Source: Herminiimonas sp. (lineage in GTDB: Bacteria > Pseudomonadota > Gammaproteobacteria > Burkholderiales > Burkholderiaceae_D). Taken from it: DNA of 51,283 bases. Both the position numbers and the translations under genes were made by a program. Position 1 is the first letter of the stretch. Each line of letters begins with the position of its first letter. A model generated the notes under the pieces. It made no database searches and was not told the origin of the DNA. It worked only from the letters and a program-made list of their open reading frames with translations. Location: positions 1 through 51,283 of the forward strand of contig JAQGLW010000091.1 of assembly GCA_028292665.1 (NCBI GenBank), written 5' to 3'. Shown one piece after another: positions 35,253 through 43,720 of the stretch.

Positions 35253-35828
35253 ATGAACTCTTTAATGCCGGAAAACCGACCCCAACCAAAATCTCTCGCC
35301 GACCTGTTCGTTTCGTTCACTGTGCTCGCTTTGCAGGGTTTCGGCGGCGTACTGGCGATAGTTCAGCAAGAAGTGGTGGTAAAAAAACGCTGGATGACGA
35401 CCGAAGAATTTATCGAAGACTGGGCTGTTGCGCAAATCATGCCCGGCCCCAGCGTGATAAATCTGGCACTGATGATCGGCGGGCGTTATTTTGGCGTGCC
35501 GGGCGCCATGGCTGCGCTTGCCGGCATGCTGGCAATCCCGCTGATCATCGTGTTGCTGCTGGCGCTGGTGTATGCCCAATACGCCAGCCATCCCGGCGTG
35601 GTGGGCGCATTGCGCGGCATGAGCGCGGTTGCCGCCGGCCTGATTACGTCTGCCGCACTCAGGCTGTCGGGCAGCCTGAAAAAAAATCTGCTGGGAATGC
35701 CGTTATGCATTGCGCTGGGCGCTCTCTGTTTTGTGGCTATCGCGCTGCTGCGCTGGCCGCTTGTCTACGGCTTGCTCGGGGTGGGTTCCGTGGCTTGCAT
35801 GCTGGCTTACCGCAGGCTCAAGCCATGA
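35253..35828 (+). CDS. Chromate transporter family protein, half 1
   Basis: This 191-aa membrane protein is one CHR domain. It shows FGGVLAIVQQEVVVKKRWMT, a QIMPGPSVINLA segment (the PGP motif) and about five helices. It corresponds to the N-terminal half of a long ChrA. Two-gene CHR systems export chromate by a chromate/sulfate type exchange; other anions are possible. Its stop codon overlaps the start of half 2 by 4 bases (ATGA). Confidence 0.92.
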   Translation: MNSLMPENRPQPKSLADLFVSFTVLALQGFGGVLAIVQQEVVVKKRWMTTEEFIEDWAVAQIMPGPSVINLALMIGGRYFGVPGAMAALAGMLAIPLIIVLLLALVYAQYASHPGVVGALRGMSAVAAGLITSAALRLSGSLKKNLLGMPLCIALGALCFVAIALLRWPLVYGLLGVGSVACMLAYRRLKP

Positions 35829-36412
35829 ACGAGGCGCTGATCTTCAAACTGCAATGGAGCGACTGGCTGGGTCTGTTCACGCATTACATGTCGCTGTCCC
35901 TGCTGTCGCTCGGCGGCGCTATTACCGTGATTCCGGACATGCATCGATATCTGGTGGTCCAGCACCGTTGGCTGACCGACTCGCAATTCAACGCTTCCAT
36001 TGCCATTGCCCAAGCCGCGCCGGGGCCGAATGTATTGTTCATTGCGCTCATGGGCTGGAACGTGGGCATCAATGCGGGCAGCATGGCGAGCGGGATGTTG
36101 GGCGTGCTGATCACCATGACCGGGATTTTACTGCCCAGCACGATCCTGACTTATCTGGCCTCACGCTGGGGCCATCGGAACCGTGACTTGCGGACAGTGC
36201 GCGCTTTCAAGCAAGGCATGGCGCCTATCGTCGTTGCGCTCATGATTTCCACCGGCTGGATCATGGCCACCAGCGGGCACGACAATCCGGTCAAGGACTG
36301 GCCGCTGTGGCTGCTGACCATAGCCACCGCATTGATCATCTGGCGAACCAGGCTGCACTTGCTGTGGATGCTCGCTGCGGGCGCTCTTCTGGGATGGTTC
36401 GGCGTAGTCTGA
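35825..36412 (+). CDS. Chromate transporter family protein, half 2
   Basis: This 195-aa membrane protein is the second CHR domain. SLGGAITVIPDMHRYLVVQHRWLTDSQF and AIAQAAPGPNVLFIALMGW match the family (APGPN in place of MPGPS). The two halves have opposite expected topology. The ATG overlaps the stop codon of half 1 (ATGA), so they are translationally coupled and probably made in equal amounts as a heterodimer. Confidence 0.92.
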   Translation: MNEALIFKLQWSDWLGLFTHYMSLSLLSLGGAITVIPDMHRYLVVQHRWLTDSQFNASIAIAQAAPGPNVLFIALMGWNVGINAGSMASGMLGVLITMTGILLPSTILTYLASRWGHRNRDLRTVRAFKQGMAPIVVALMISTGWIMATSGHDNPVKDWPLWLLTIATALIIWRTRLHLLWMLAAGALLGWFGVV

Positions 36413-36516
36413 CCCGATCGGGAAAAGTGGCGGACAGGTTACATTTTGACACCAAAAATATACGCATAAAGCGCCGGTCCGTCTGAACGACCCGGCAACT
36501 TGTTTATCCAAGCTGC

Positions 36517-36795
36517 ATGGACAAGATTTTCAAGGATGCGACGAGATGCCTGTCGGTTTCACTAGTGACGGCAATTGCCGTTGCAGGCTGCGCGGTCGTG
36601 CCATATGAGCCTGCTCCTGCCGTCTATTCGCCATATCAGCCTTACCCATACGGCCAAAGCGCCTATCCTCCGCCGCCTGTCTATGCGGCGCCGCCGGTAT
36701 ATGCAGGGCCGCCCGTGTTCCTTGATTTCGGCTTTGGCTTCTGGTCAGGAGGTCACCACCATCGAGGATTCCATGGCGGTCATGGCCGACGATAG
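36517..36795 (+). CDS. Pro/Tyr-rich small lipoprotein with His-rich tail (copy A)
   Basis: The 92-aa protein has a lipobox (VAGC, C25), a low-complexity region of YAAPPVYAGPPV type repeats and an aromatic/glycine segment (FLDFGFGFWSGG), ending HHHRGFHGGHGRR. It resembles the protein at 47752-48009 in layout and motif order. The His-rich tail could bind metal. Function unknown. Confidence 0.7.
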   Translation: MDKIFKDATRCLSVSLVTAIAVAGCAVVPYEPAPAVYSPYQPYPYGQSAYPPPPVYAAPPVYAGPPVFLDFGFGFWSGGHHHRGFHGGHGRR

Positions 36796-36819
36796 CGCGG
36801 CTTTTATTGCAGGATTTCA

Positions 36820-36912
36820 ATGAACAAGATACCAGGATGGTGGAAAGCGGCCGCAAATGAAGAGCGTTACCAGCGTACATGCCGCTTGACCGAATTCGGA
36901 CTCGGCGATTAA
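36820..36912 (+). CDS. Candidate 30-aa small ORF
   Basis: ATG at 36820 opens MNKIPGWWKAAANEERYQRTC... and ends at 36912; AGGA sits 5 bases before the ATG. It lies 24 bases after copy A of the small lipoprotein. No family is recognised, and chance occurrence is quite possible. Confidence 0.25.
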   Translation: MNKIPGWWKAAANEERYQRTCRLTEFGLGD

Positions 36913-37049
36913 TCGACCTCGCGTGAAGTCCGTTGTTGAACGCGCTGTTACGTATGCATGGCTCATCATGATCGGCCGCAACGACGGTTTTTGTATCCGT
37001 AATATCATTGTTCTGCGAATGCTTTCGGATATCTTCAATGGAGCAGCGA

Positions 37050-37277
37050 ATGCACACGACATGGAACAAGCCGGCAAGCGTTGAAGCACCCGGGCGAAAC
37101 ATCATCTTCTGCAGCAACGGTGCCGGATACCCGGCAATCCGGGCACATACGACGCCGGAGCCTGACGACACGCCGCCTGCCGAAAACGATCCGCCCCCGC
37201 AAGAAGTGCCGCAACGCGATCCGGTTCCGGTGCAGGATCCGATACCGCACCAGGCGCCGATCAAGGCAATCCACTAG
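37050..37277 (+). CDS. Small proline-rich hypothetical protein
   Basis: The 75-aa product is acidic and proline-rich in its second half (PEPDDTPPAENDPPPQEVP, then PVPVQDPIPHQAP), with a short hydrophobic-free N-terminus. I use the ATG at 37050 because GGAG lies 6 bases upstream; ATG 37038 is in frame. No signal or membrane helix is visible. Similar short Pro/Asp/Glu proteins occur in Burkholderiales genomes, but I recognise no named family. Confidence 0.4.
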   Translation: MHTTWNKPASVEAPGRNIIFCSNGAGYPAIRAHTTPEPDDTPPAENDPPPQEVPQRDPVPVQDPIPHQAPIKAIH

Positions 37278-37365
37278 ACCGTCGGTGTTTCGGCTTGCTG
37301 AAAGCAGGCCGTGGTCTCGCGATACTTGGCGGCTTCCGATTTTCCGCACGGGGTCTTCCGGGTAT

Positions 37366-37545
37366 TTAACCCGGCAGTATTTCCTTCACTGTCACTACCA
37401 GCCGCGCGCGTTCATTCAGATCGGTAGGTCCTGTGACATATGCGGTGCCGAATGCGATCTTTGTGTTGTCGGGCAACATCGTCGCCAGCATGTTGATTTC
37501 GTCCTGTAATCTGACAAGCCGATTTTTGATTTCGTCTGTATTCAT
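37366..37545 (-). CDS. Small hypothetical protein with heptad-like N-terminus
   Basis: From the ATG at 37545 the protein has 59 residues: IKNRLVRLQDEINMLATML looks like a short amphipathic or coiled-coil helix, followed by TKIAFGTAYVTGPTDLNERARLVVTVKEILP, a beta-rich end. An in-frame ATG at 37563 with GAGAG upstream is an alternative. Function unknown. Confidence 0.45.
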   Translation of the reverse strand: MNTDEIKNRLVRLQDEINMLATMLPDNTKIAFGTAYVTGPTDLNERARLVVTVKEILPG

Positions 37546-37673
37546 GAAAGAAGTGTGCAGCATTTTCTCTCGCCGGATTTTGCGCCATCTCAGATACGGC
37601 AAGGTTTGAAAATATCGCCCGGATCTTGCACAAGCGTACATCCAGTACTCATGCCGTATGCGTCATTGTCGTC

Positions 37674-38321
37674 TTAGCCTGGTAATGACCCATCGTCATC
37701 GATGCCGATATCGTCAACGCCTGCATCCAGCGCCAGGTCGTTATCATTATTCAGCGTATTGTCCGCGCTGTTGTCGACAGGAGCATTTTCTGCGGGCAAA
37801 TCGGCCATCCCATGCTGGCCGGACAAGCCGGCTCCACCATGGTGTCCCAGCAGATTTTCTATTCCCTGAAACAGAAATGCGCCGCCCGCCACACCGGCCG
37901 CAGTAGCAGCCATATTGCCAAGAAAACTGCCGCCGCCTCCGGTTAAAAATCCCGGCCTTGCCATCGGCATGGGCGGCTGGACAGGAGCCTGCGGCGCAGC
38001 GGCGACTGCAGCCGGATTCACAGGGCGAGGCGCGTTGACGGCCGTATTGCCCCATGCATTGGCAGAGTCGAGGAAACTGCCGCCGTCGCCCGATTGCATT
38101 GCCTGCTGCACTTGATTCTGAAGCGCGGCAATTTGCGCTTTCGCCGCATTGAGCGCCTGTTCCTGCAACAATGCCCGCTGAACCAGCAGGTATGCCGCAT
38201 CAGGTTGCTGCGCTACGGCCCGCGCTATCAACGCATCGGCTTGCGGGTCTTTCGCCATGCCTTTCACTTGCGTAAGTTGCTGGAGAAAATCTTGCAGAAC
38301 CTGGTTCTCTTGCGGACTCAT
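37674..38321 (-). CDS. DUF2076 domain-containing protein
   Basis: The 215-aa protein starts MSPQENQVLQDFLQQLTQVKG and has DPQADALIARAVAQQPDAAYLLVQRALLQEQAL, the DUF2076 pattern. A helical region of about 80 residues is followed by a Pro/Ala-rich linker, a GGGGSFLGNMAATAAGVAGGAFLFQG segment and an acidic tail (DDIGIDDDGSLPG). DUF2076 proteins are of unknown function, thought to associate with the periplasm or membrane. AGGAG lies 8 bases before the ATG at 38321. Confidence 0.88.
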   Translation of the reverse strand: MSPQENQVLQDFLQQLTQVKGMAKDPQADALIARAVAQQPDAAYLLVQRALLQEQALNAAKAQIAALQNQVQQAMQSGDGGSFLDSANAWGNTAVNAPRPVNPAAVAAAPQAPVQPPMPMARPGFLTGGGGSFLGNMAATAAGVAGGAFLFQGIENLLGHHGGAGLSGQHGMADLPAENAPVDNSADNTLNNDNDLALDAGVDDIGIDDDGSLPG

Positions 38322-38489
38322 TTCATGCTCCTGGAAGATAAATGGCGAGGCAATTGCTGAGACTTTTCGCCGATGTGCCGGTTCCCTGCGATGAACTCGC
38401 CGGCAATGACGCGATTTCCTGCAATTCGGAAAAAAGAAATGTCGCATGTCGCGTGGATTGCCGACGCACGCCATGTTCAAGACCTGCCT

Positions 38490-38834
38490 TCATTGCTCCG
38501 GCACTTTCTCGCCGAACTTGCTGCACACATAGCAACGCAACGCGGCGATCAGCGGGGTTTCACCGCGCTGCGGGCAGGCATCGTGAATATCGGAAGCCAC
38601 CCAGATCTCATGCCCATACTCGGGATCGGTATTCGGAGCCCGAAAAAAGCCGATGCCTTCCCGCTCGATGATCGGCCCTGCCTGCGCCCAATCCCGATGC
38701 GGCATCCATTCGATCTCGTCCTGCTCGCCAATGATGCGCCAGGATTCTGCGGTGGTGCTGTACTTGACTTCGATGCCCTCGGCCTTGGCCGCCCATCGGT
38801 CCAGCTGTGCGCTGTTCAATTCCGCTACCTTCAT
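38490..38834 (-). CDS. DUF2591-like phage-type hypothetical protein
   Basis: The 114-aa protein starts MKVAELNSAQLDRWAAKAEG and has RDWAQAGPIIEREGIGFF, the core of the phage-associated DUF2591 family as I recall it. AGGAGG lies just before the ATG at 38834. It sits alone between DUF2076 and the TlpA-like gene, with no phage structural or integrase gene near, so it is either a phage remnant or a domesticated orphan. Confidence 0.7.
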   Translation of the reverse strand: MKVAELNSAQLDRWAAKAEGIEVKYSTTAESWRIIGEQDEIEWMPHRDWAQAGPIIEREGIGFFRAPNTDPEYGHEIWVASDIHDACPQRGETPLIAALRCYVCSKFGEKVPEQ

Positions 38835-38927
38835 TCCATTCCTCCTGTTTCCGAATATCAGCTTCGGCGGCATTTTGACCCCCGGCGCGTTCGCGAGTTC
38901 GAATTAAGGTGGCGCTTTCCCGTCGGC

Positions 38928-39410
38928 TTACTTCGGCAAGAACTTTGCCGCCTTGTCTGCGGTGATCAGTCCTGAATATGCAACGGATTCTCCGCGCGCA
39001 TTGAACCAGTAGCTGCGCGGCATTTCGCCGCGCCATCCGGGATCGATTGCATAGCGTAACCGTTCTGCCGGTGCCGAACCGAATGCCCATACGTTCGCAG
39101 TAAGGCCTGACGGCGCCAGTTTGTTTTTTATCAGGCGGGCGGTCTCCGCATCGTCGGCTCGATCGGCGGCAATCGTTACGACATCGAGATTCCTTTTTCG
39201 CTTTGCTTCAGCCAGAGCGCTGAAGCTGGCCTGGCAATAGTCGCAGTCAAGCGACCACACCATCAAAACAAACGGTTTGCCTTTGTGGCCGGCAACGATC
39301 CGGGCGAAGCTGTCGGGCTCGAATGAGCGGATGGGTTCCGCGGCATAAACGGCTGCCGTGTCGAGTTGAACGGCCAGCAGCAGAAGCGCGGCGATCGATT
39401 GTTTGTTCAT
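38928..39410 (-). CDS. Thioredoxin-like (TlpA-type) exported protein
   Basis: This 160-aa protein has a signal peptide (IAALLLLAVQLDTAAVYA) and a thioredoxin-like domain with the active-site pair C56-DY-C59 (WSLDCDYCQASF). The fold continues with LDVVTIAADRADD and the cis-Pro region RGEMPRSYWF. It probably reduces or protects cysteines in the periplasm, perhaps those of the Asp-box protein. Its ATG overlaps the stop codon of that upstream gene by 4 bases, so they are co-translated. It is the last gene of the putative copper-responsive operon. Confidence 0.87.
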   Translation of the reverse strand: MNKQSIAALLLLAVQLDTAAVYAAEPIRSFEPDSFARIVAGHKGKPFVLMVWSLDCDYCQASFSALAEAKRKRNLDVVTIAADRADDAETARLIKNKLAPSGLTANVWAFGSAPAERLRYAIDPGWRGEMPRSYWFNARGESVAYSGLITADKAAKFLPK

Positions 39411-40651
39411 GGCTTTTCCTTGCCGGCCGGGATGACGCGAATACCTTCGTTTTGAGTCCGCCAGACAAGCACGTTGCCTGAGGAAGATGTGATCAGGTGC
39501 GGTTGATCCGAGTCTGCCGAGGTGCGGGCAAGTTCCTCGTCATGCCAGGAGGCGCCGCCATCGTCCGAAAGCTTCGCCAGTATCGCCGTCGTTTGTCCGT
39601 CGAACTGCTTCCATACGAGTGCGACGTGTTTGCCGTGCACCGCAACGTCCGCATGCGATGCCTGTGCGGAGCCGAGCGCCATGGGCGTTCCAATTGTCCC
39701 TGTTGCCGTGGCGGCTGCGTAAAGCACGCCTCCGCCATCGCCGTCCTTGCCGTTGAACCAGACCTGGTGGCGCACTCCGTCGGGCCCATAAGCGATCGAT
39801 GGACCGTGGTGAGGGCAGGCATCGATGCGCCAATCGTCGAATGTCGCGCGGGTAACGGACAGGCGTTTTCCGTCCGGCGTCAGTTCCGCAAGCGCATGGT
39901 CGCGTATGTTCGGAGCAAAGACATGCCGCCAAAGGGCAACCGGATTCCCCTGCTGATTGAGCGCCAGGCCGATGCGGCAGCATTCGCAGGAATGATCGGC
40001 CACTTTGTAATCCCCCTTGAACGTGGCGCCGCCATCGTCGGACACGGCATAATAAACGGCCGATCCGGAGTATGCCTGGTGCCGCGCCTTCGCTTCCTTC
40101 AGTCCCCTGCCGTCAATCCAGGCAATATAAATCCGTCCTGCCCGGTCCACGATCATCGATTCAAAGTTGTGCGTGATCACATCGCGGTTGGCGTGTACGG
40201 TGACGGGCGCCGAAAACGTGCGGCCGCCATCGAGCGAACGCACGAACCGGACGTCTCCTATGTGAGGCGGTGCGATCGGCTTGGTGTACGTAATATAGAT
40301 TTCGCCTTTGCTGCCGAATGCGATTTTCGGGATTACTTCGCCGTTGGCGGCAATCGGCTCCGGCGCCTGCAGCACTTTTTCGGGAGACGACCATGTTTTT
40401 CCCATGTCGGTCGACGTCTGCAGTACGACAAACTGGCCGCCGTCGATCACTTCCCTGGTGACAGCCCAAAGGCGGCCTTCCTTGTCCATCGCGGCAGATG
40501 TCCCGAGTTCGAGCGATTTCCCGGATGCGCCGGCGCCGTGCTGATGGGCGTGGACATCATGTGCGTTTTCTGCGAATGCGGCCGCGGTCAACGCCAGCAG
40601 GCATGCGGCGACAGCCAATCCTGCTTTATAAATACAAACAATTTTGTTCAT
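39407..40651 (-). CDS. Exported Asp-box (BNR) beta-propeller protein with Cys/His cluster
   Basis: The 414-aa protein has a signal peptide (AGLAVAACLLALTAAAFA), then a His-rich start (HDVHAHQH, residues 31-38) and four Asp boxes, S-x-D-x-G-x-x-W/F (STDMGKTW near 80, SLDGGRTF near 139, SDDGGATF near 204, SDDGGASW near 370), as in sialidase-type propellers. No sialidase catalytic arginine triad is evident. H220-S-C222-E-C224-C225 and C279-P-H281-H282 could form a metal site. It is third in the operon DUF2946, TonB receptor, this gene, TlpA-like. A metal-binding role is inferred from position and residues. The in-frame ATG at 40738 would bury the signal peptide. Confidence 0.85.
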   Translation of the reverse strand: MNKIVCIYKAGLAVAACLLALTAAAFAENAHDVHAHQHGAGASGKSLELGTSAAMDKEGRLWAVTREVIDGGQFVVLQTSTDMGKTWSSPEKVLQAPEPIAANGEVIPKIAFGSKGEIYITYTKPIAPPHIGDVRFVRSLDGGRTFSAPVTVHANRDVITHNFESMIVDRAGRIYIAWIDGRGLKEAKARHQAYSGSAVYYAVSDDGGATFKGDYKVADHSCECCRIGLALNQQGNPVALWRHVFAPNIRDHALAELTPDGKRLSVTRATFDDWRIDACPHHGPSIAYGPDGVRHQVWFNGKDGDGGGVLYAAATATGTIGTPMALGSAQASHADVAVHGKHVALVWKQFDGQTTAILAKLSDDGGASWHDEELARTSADSDQPHLITSSSGNVLVWRTQNEGIRVIPAGKEKP

Positions 40652-40743
40652 GATTTTTCCATAAATGGCGCTGGGCCGGACGCCGGACATCATCGTTTTA
40701 TCATGTTTGGCCGGACCTTGCGTTACAAGATCCACCATGCATG

Positions 40744-43080
40744 TCAGTAGTCAAACCTCAGTTCCGCATAGATCGTTCTTTCCGGGAAAGGGTGGAACAG
40801 AAAATATTTTCGGTTGTTGATATTGTCGATGCCGGCGGCTGCGCTCCATTGGCTGTCAAATCGATACCGCACCCGCGCATCCGCAACGAAGTACCCTTCA
40901 AAACCCTGATAAGTCGCGGGATTGATGTCCGTGTTATCCACCGTGGCATACAGCCGCCCGCTGTAACGGCCCGCCAGCGTGTATGCCCATTTGTCGTCGG
41001 GCCGATAAGTGGCGACCAGAGTTGCCCGCCAGTCAGGGACATAGGGCGTGCGCTTGCCGACTGAAGTCGCTCCGGGACTTGTCGGGACGTAACTGCTGTT
41101 CGCCAGGATTCGGGCATCCACATACGTCAGGCTTCCGGTCAATTCCAGTCCGCGGATCAATGCATCCTTCCGTTGCATCACAAGCTCTATCCCTCTCTGG
41201 CGCGTCTTGTCGACGTTTTGCACGAACGATACCGGCGCCGCAACTCCGGCAATCGTCGATGTCTGGGAAATCAATGCATCGGCAACCTGTTCCTCGAACA
41301 GTGAAACCCGCAGCTTGCCGGCCGATGTGTTTTTCTCGAACGCCAACTCGCCCGATGTCACACTCTCAGGCTTCAGAAACGGATTTGCCTGTGTAAAGGT
41401 CGTGCCAGTCTGCACGTTCTGGTACAGTTCGCCGACCGTCGGGAAGCGCAGCGCTTTTCCGAGCGAGCCGGTCACCGTCCATTGATTGGCGGCTTGCCAG
41501 GCGAGCGATAGTTTCGGCGAGAAGCCGGTCTGCTCGACCTGCGGCTGATTGACCGGGAATCCGGCGCCGTTGGCAGCCAGTGCAAAGTTGAAGCCGTCGG
41601 AAGCGCGCCAGGATTCGTACCGTCCACCGATTGTGGCCGACAATGACGGCGCGAGTTGCCAGACGTCTTGCGCCCACAGTGCGTTGGTTTGCGTCTTTCC
41701 GCGTGAATCGGTAAACAATGCGCCATTGCCGCCCGATGCCCAGTCGGTCGTGTTGTAAGTCGGGTTCACCAGTTTATAGCCGTCATAATGCGCGCCGAAG
41801 CTCACGATGTGCTGTTTCCCGAACGAGCGCCATGTGCCCTTCAGATCCAGCGTCGTCCAATTGGTGCCGCCGGCATCCGAGATGCGGCCTGCACCGCCGG
41901 TTTGCGCCGCCGGATATAAGTCTGTCGAGGTCCGGGTGATGTCCTTGGCATACTGAAAATGGCTGACGACGGCTTCCCAGTCCCATGGTCCCTGCGTCCT
42001 GGTCTTGACCGACAGGCTTTGCATCCAGTGTTCCTGTTCGACGCGGTTGCTGGAAAAAAGGCTGCCGATGGTTGCGCCGCTATAGGAATTGCCGGCGATG
42101 TTGACCGCGCCGCTGCCGCCGAAGTATGGCGCGCCGGCGGCGGTGGTCAGATAGGACTGCGAAACGGCGTCCGCCTTGTTCTGCCAGTAGCCAAGGGTAT
42201 AGGCGGCGGAAACGGACGATGTAATGTCATAGGCCAGCTTTACTTTTGCCGTGTCCTGCACCGTATGCGTCAGATTGCCCGCGCCGAGAACCTGAATGCC
42301 GGCGCCGGTGCGATTGCGGTCCGCAAAGGCGCCGGTGACAACGGGCAACGCGGTTCCGGCCGCTGTGGTCGACTGGGGGATAGTCAAATAAGTTACCGGT
42401 TGGCTGTAGCTGTCCAGGTGATTGGCGCTGAGCCACCAGGACCAATCGCCGGTGCGGTTGCCCAGTATCGCGCTTGCCTGTTTCGAGTGGTAACTGTCGC
42501 TGGTGCCGTACTGGCTGAAGTTTTGGGAAGCAAGGCCGACTTTGACGCCGGCCTCGAAATGCTGCGGCATGCGCGTCGCGATTTCCGCCACTGCGCCGTA
42601 GGAATTGCCCGGATAGGCGGCGGAAAACGGACCGTACATGACGTCGATGCGATCGATTTCCTCCGGCGCCACCATGAACCATTGCGGCGAGCCGTTCTGA
42701 TTATTGTTGTTGATGAGCGTCGTTAGAGGCACGCCGTCCGCGTAGACCAGCGTACGCGCGCTGGCATTGATTCCCGTGGTGCGGCTGGACATCGGCGCCT
42801 GGGTGTCGCCGATGAAGCGCCGGCGAATCAGAATATTGGGCAAATACTTGAGCGTATCTTCGGTGGTCATCACATTGACCGTATCTGCAGCTTGCTGCGC
42901 TGTGACGCTTTCCGTTGTGGCCGGCAGCTGATTCCGTTCGGCGATGGATCGGGTTCCCTCGACGGTTACCGAAGGCAAGGTTTTTTCGCCGGTTTGCGCG
43001 AAAAGCGGTGAAGCGAGACACGCTGCGGCTACTGCGGCAGCTGGACGCAATATTCCTGAGAAGCCAGTTATTTGTTTCAT
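40744..43080 (-). CDS. TonB-dependent outer membrane receptor
   Basis: The 778-aa protein has a signal peptide (AAAVAAACLASPLFA), a plug domain starting SVTVEGTRSIAERN with ARTLVYADGVPL and EEIDRIDVMYGPFSAAYPGNSYGAV, and a beta-barrel that ends in a C-terminal aromatic residue (ELRFDY). It imports a scarce nutrient with energy from TonB. The position directly behind a DUF2946/CruR-like gene points to copper or a copper chelate rather than iron. AAGGGGAG sits before two adjacent ATGs; I use 43080 for the better spacing. The gap to the DUF2946 gene is 238 bases. Confidence 0.95.
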   Translation of the reverse strand: MKQITGFSGILRPAAAVAAACLASPLFAQTGEKTLPSVTVEGTRSIAERNQLPATTESVTAQQAADTVNVMTTEDTLKYLPNILIRRRFIGDTQAPMSSRTTGINASARTLVYADGVPLTTLINNNNQNGSPQWFMVAPEEIDRIDVMYGPFSAAYPGNSYGAVAEIATRMPQHFEAGVKVGLASQNFSQYGTSDSYHSKQASAILGNRTGDWSWWLSANHLDSYSQPVTYLTIPQSTTAAGTALPVVTGAFADRNRTGAGIQVLGAGNLTHTVQDTAKVKLAYDITSSVSAAYTLGYWQNKADAVSQSYLTTAAGAPYFGGSGAVNIAGNSYSGATIGSLFSSNRVEQEHWMQSLSVKTRTQGPWDWEAVVSHFQYAKDITRTSTDLYPAAQTGGAGRISDAGGTNWTTLDLKGTWRSFGKQHIVSFGAHYDGYKLVNPTYNTTDWASGGNGALFTDSRGKTQTNALWAQDVWQLAPSLSATIGGRYESWRASDGFNFALAANGAGFPVNQPQVEQTGFSPKLSLAWQAANQWTVTGSLGKALRFPTVGELYQNVQTGTTFTQANPFLKPESVTSGELAFEKNTSAGKLRVSLFEEQVADALISQTSTIAGVAAPVSFVQNVDKTRQRGIELVMQRKDALIRGLELTGSLTYVDARILANSSYVPTSPGATSVGKRTPYVPDWRATLVATYRPDDKWAYTLAGRYSGRLYATVDNTDINPATYQGFEGYFVADARVRYRFDSQWSAAAGIDNINNRKYFLFHPFPERTIYAELRFDY

Positions 43081-43318
43081 CATCTCCCCTTGTATTTGAC
43101 CGGATCTTGCACTACACGACCCCGGCATGCGTATGAGTGGTCAATAGTCCGATCTTGGTTCTGTAAAAATCATTTTTCCTGTATTTGCCGATATATCCAG
43201 CGTGCCCGATACGGATGGCAACGAAGTCGTAGCAGGCCGCAGGGCGACGCCGGTGCTTCTTTCAAACAAGGAAAGCGGATGACCTGCAGAATGCAGAATC
43301 CTTAAAATCTAAAAAAGC
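43081..43318 (-). promoter_or_regulatory. CruR-like leader gap where Rho-dependent termination is expected
   Basis: In the Bordetella system the region between the uORF and the TonB receptor gene is where Rho ends transcription when copper is present. Here the gap is 238 bases and contains no gene and no intrinsic terminator. Strand base composition did not let me locate a rut site by eye. The label rests on the identity of the first gene. Confidence 0.45.
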
Positions 43319-43720
43319 TCAGGAGATGACGGGAGGAGCGCGAGGCTGTGCGGCTATCCATGCAAAAAGCGGAAGCGGTGAATGGAAGAAGAGCGAGGCA
43401 TGCAGAGATGAACCGGTTGCCGCGGGAACGGTAATTTTTGCGGAAGGCGGCAATGCAAGTGCGCCCGCGTGCGTACAGCAGGAGGGACAATGTTTGAGAT
43501 GCCAGCTTTTCTCAGATGGAAAATGGATGCCGGAAGAAACGGCATCCTCTGTCTTTTGCAGCTTGTGAATGCCGGTCGAACAAATTTCCGCGGATGTGGA
43601 GAAACCGGCCGGCTGTGCGGCAGAAAGGGCATGAGAAATCGAAGGGACAAGCGACCCCAGCAGGATAGCAAAGCTTGCAATCCAGGCGGTAAAGCGTTGT
43701 CTGCGTCGGTTTATTGCCAT
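43319..43720 (-). CDS. cruR: DUF2946 protein, CruR-like copper-sensing upstream ORF
   Basis: The 133-aa product has an N-terminal hydrophobic segment (FTAWIASFAILLGSLVPSISHA), a C78-P-S-C81-C82 motif in HLKHCPSCCTHAG and the near-terminal RAPP motif (residues 127-130, bases 43331-43342). In Bordetella pertussis CruR, a DUF2946 protein, the CXXC motif senses copper while the nascent chain stalls at RAPP, and copper binding lets Rho stop transcription before the TonB receptor gene. The order DUF2946, TonB receptor, further gene is the same here. No ribosome site is visible before the ATG at 43720. Family assignment is strong; the mechanism is inferred from motifs and position. Confidence 0.85.
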   Translation of the reverse strand: MAINRRRQRFTAWIASFAILLGSLVPSISHALSAAQPAGFSTSAEICSTGIHKLQKTEDAVSSGIHFPSEKSWHLKHCPSCCTHAGALALPPSAKITVPAATGSSLHASLFFHSPLPLFAWIAAQPRAPPVIS

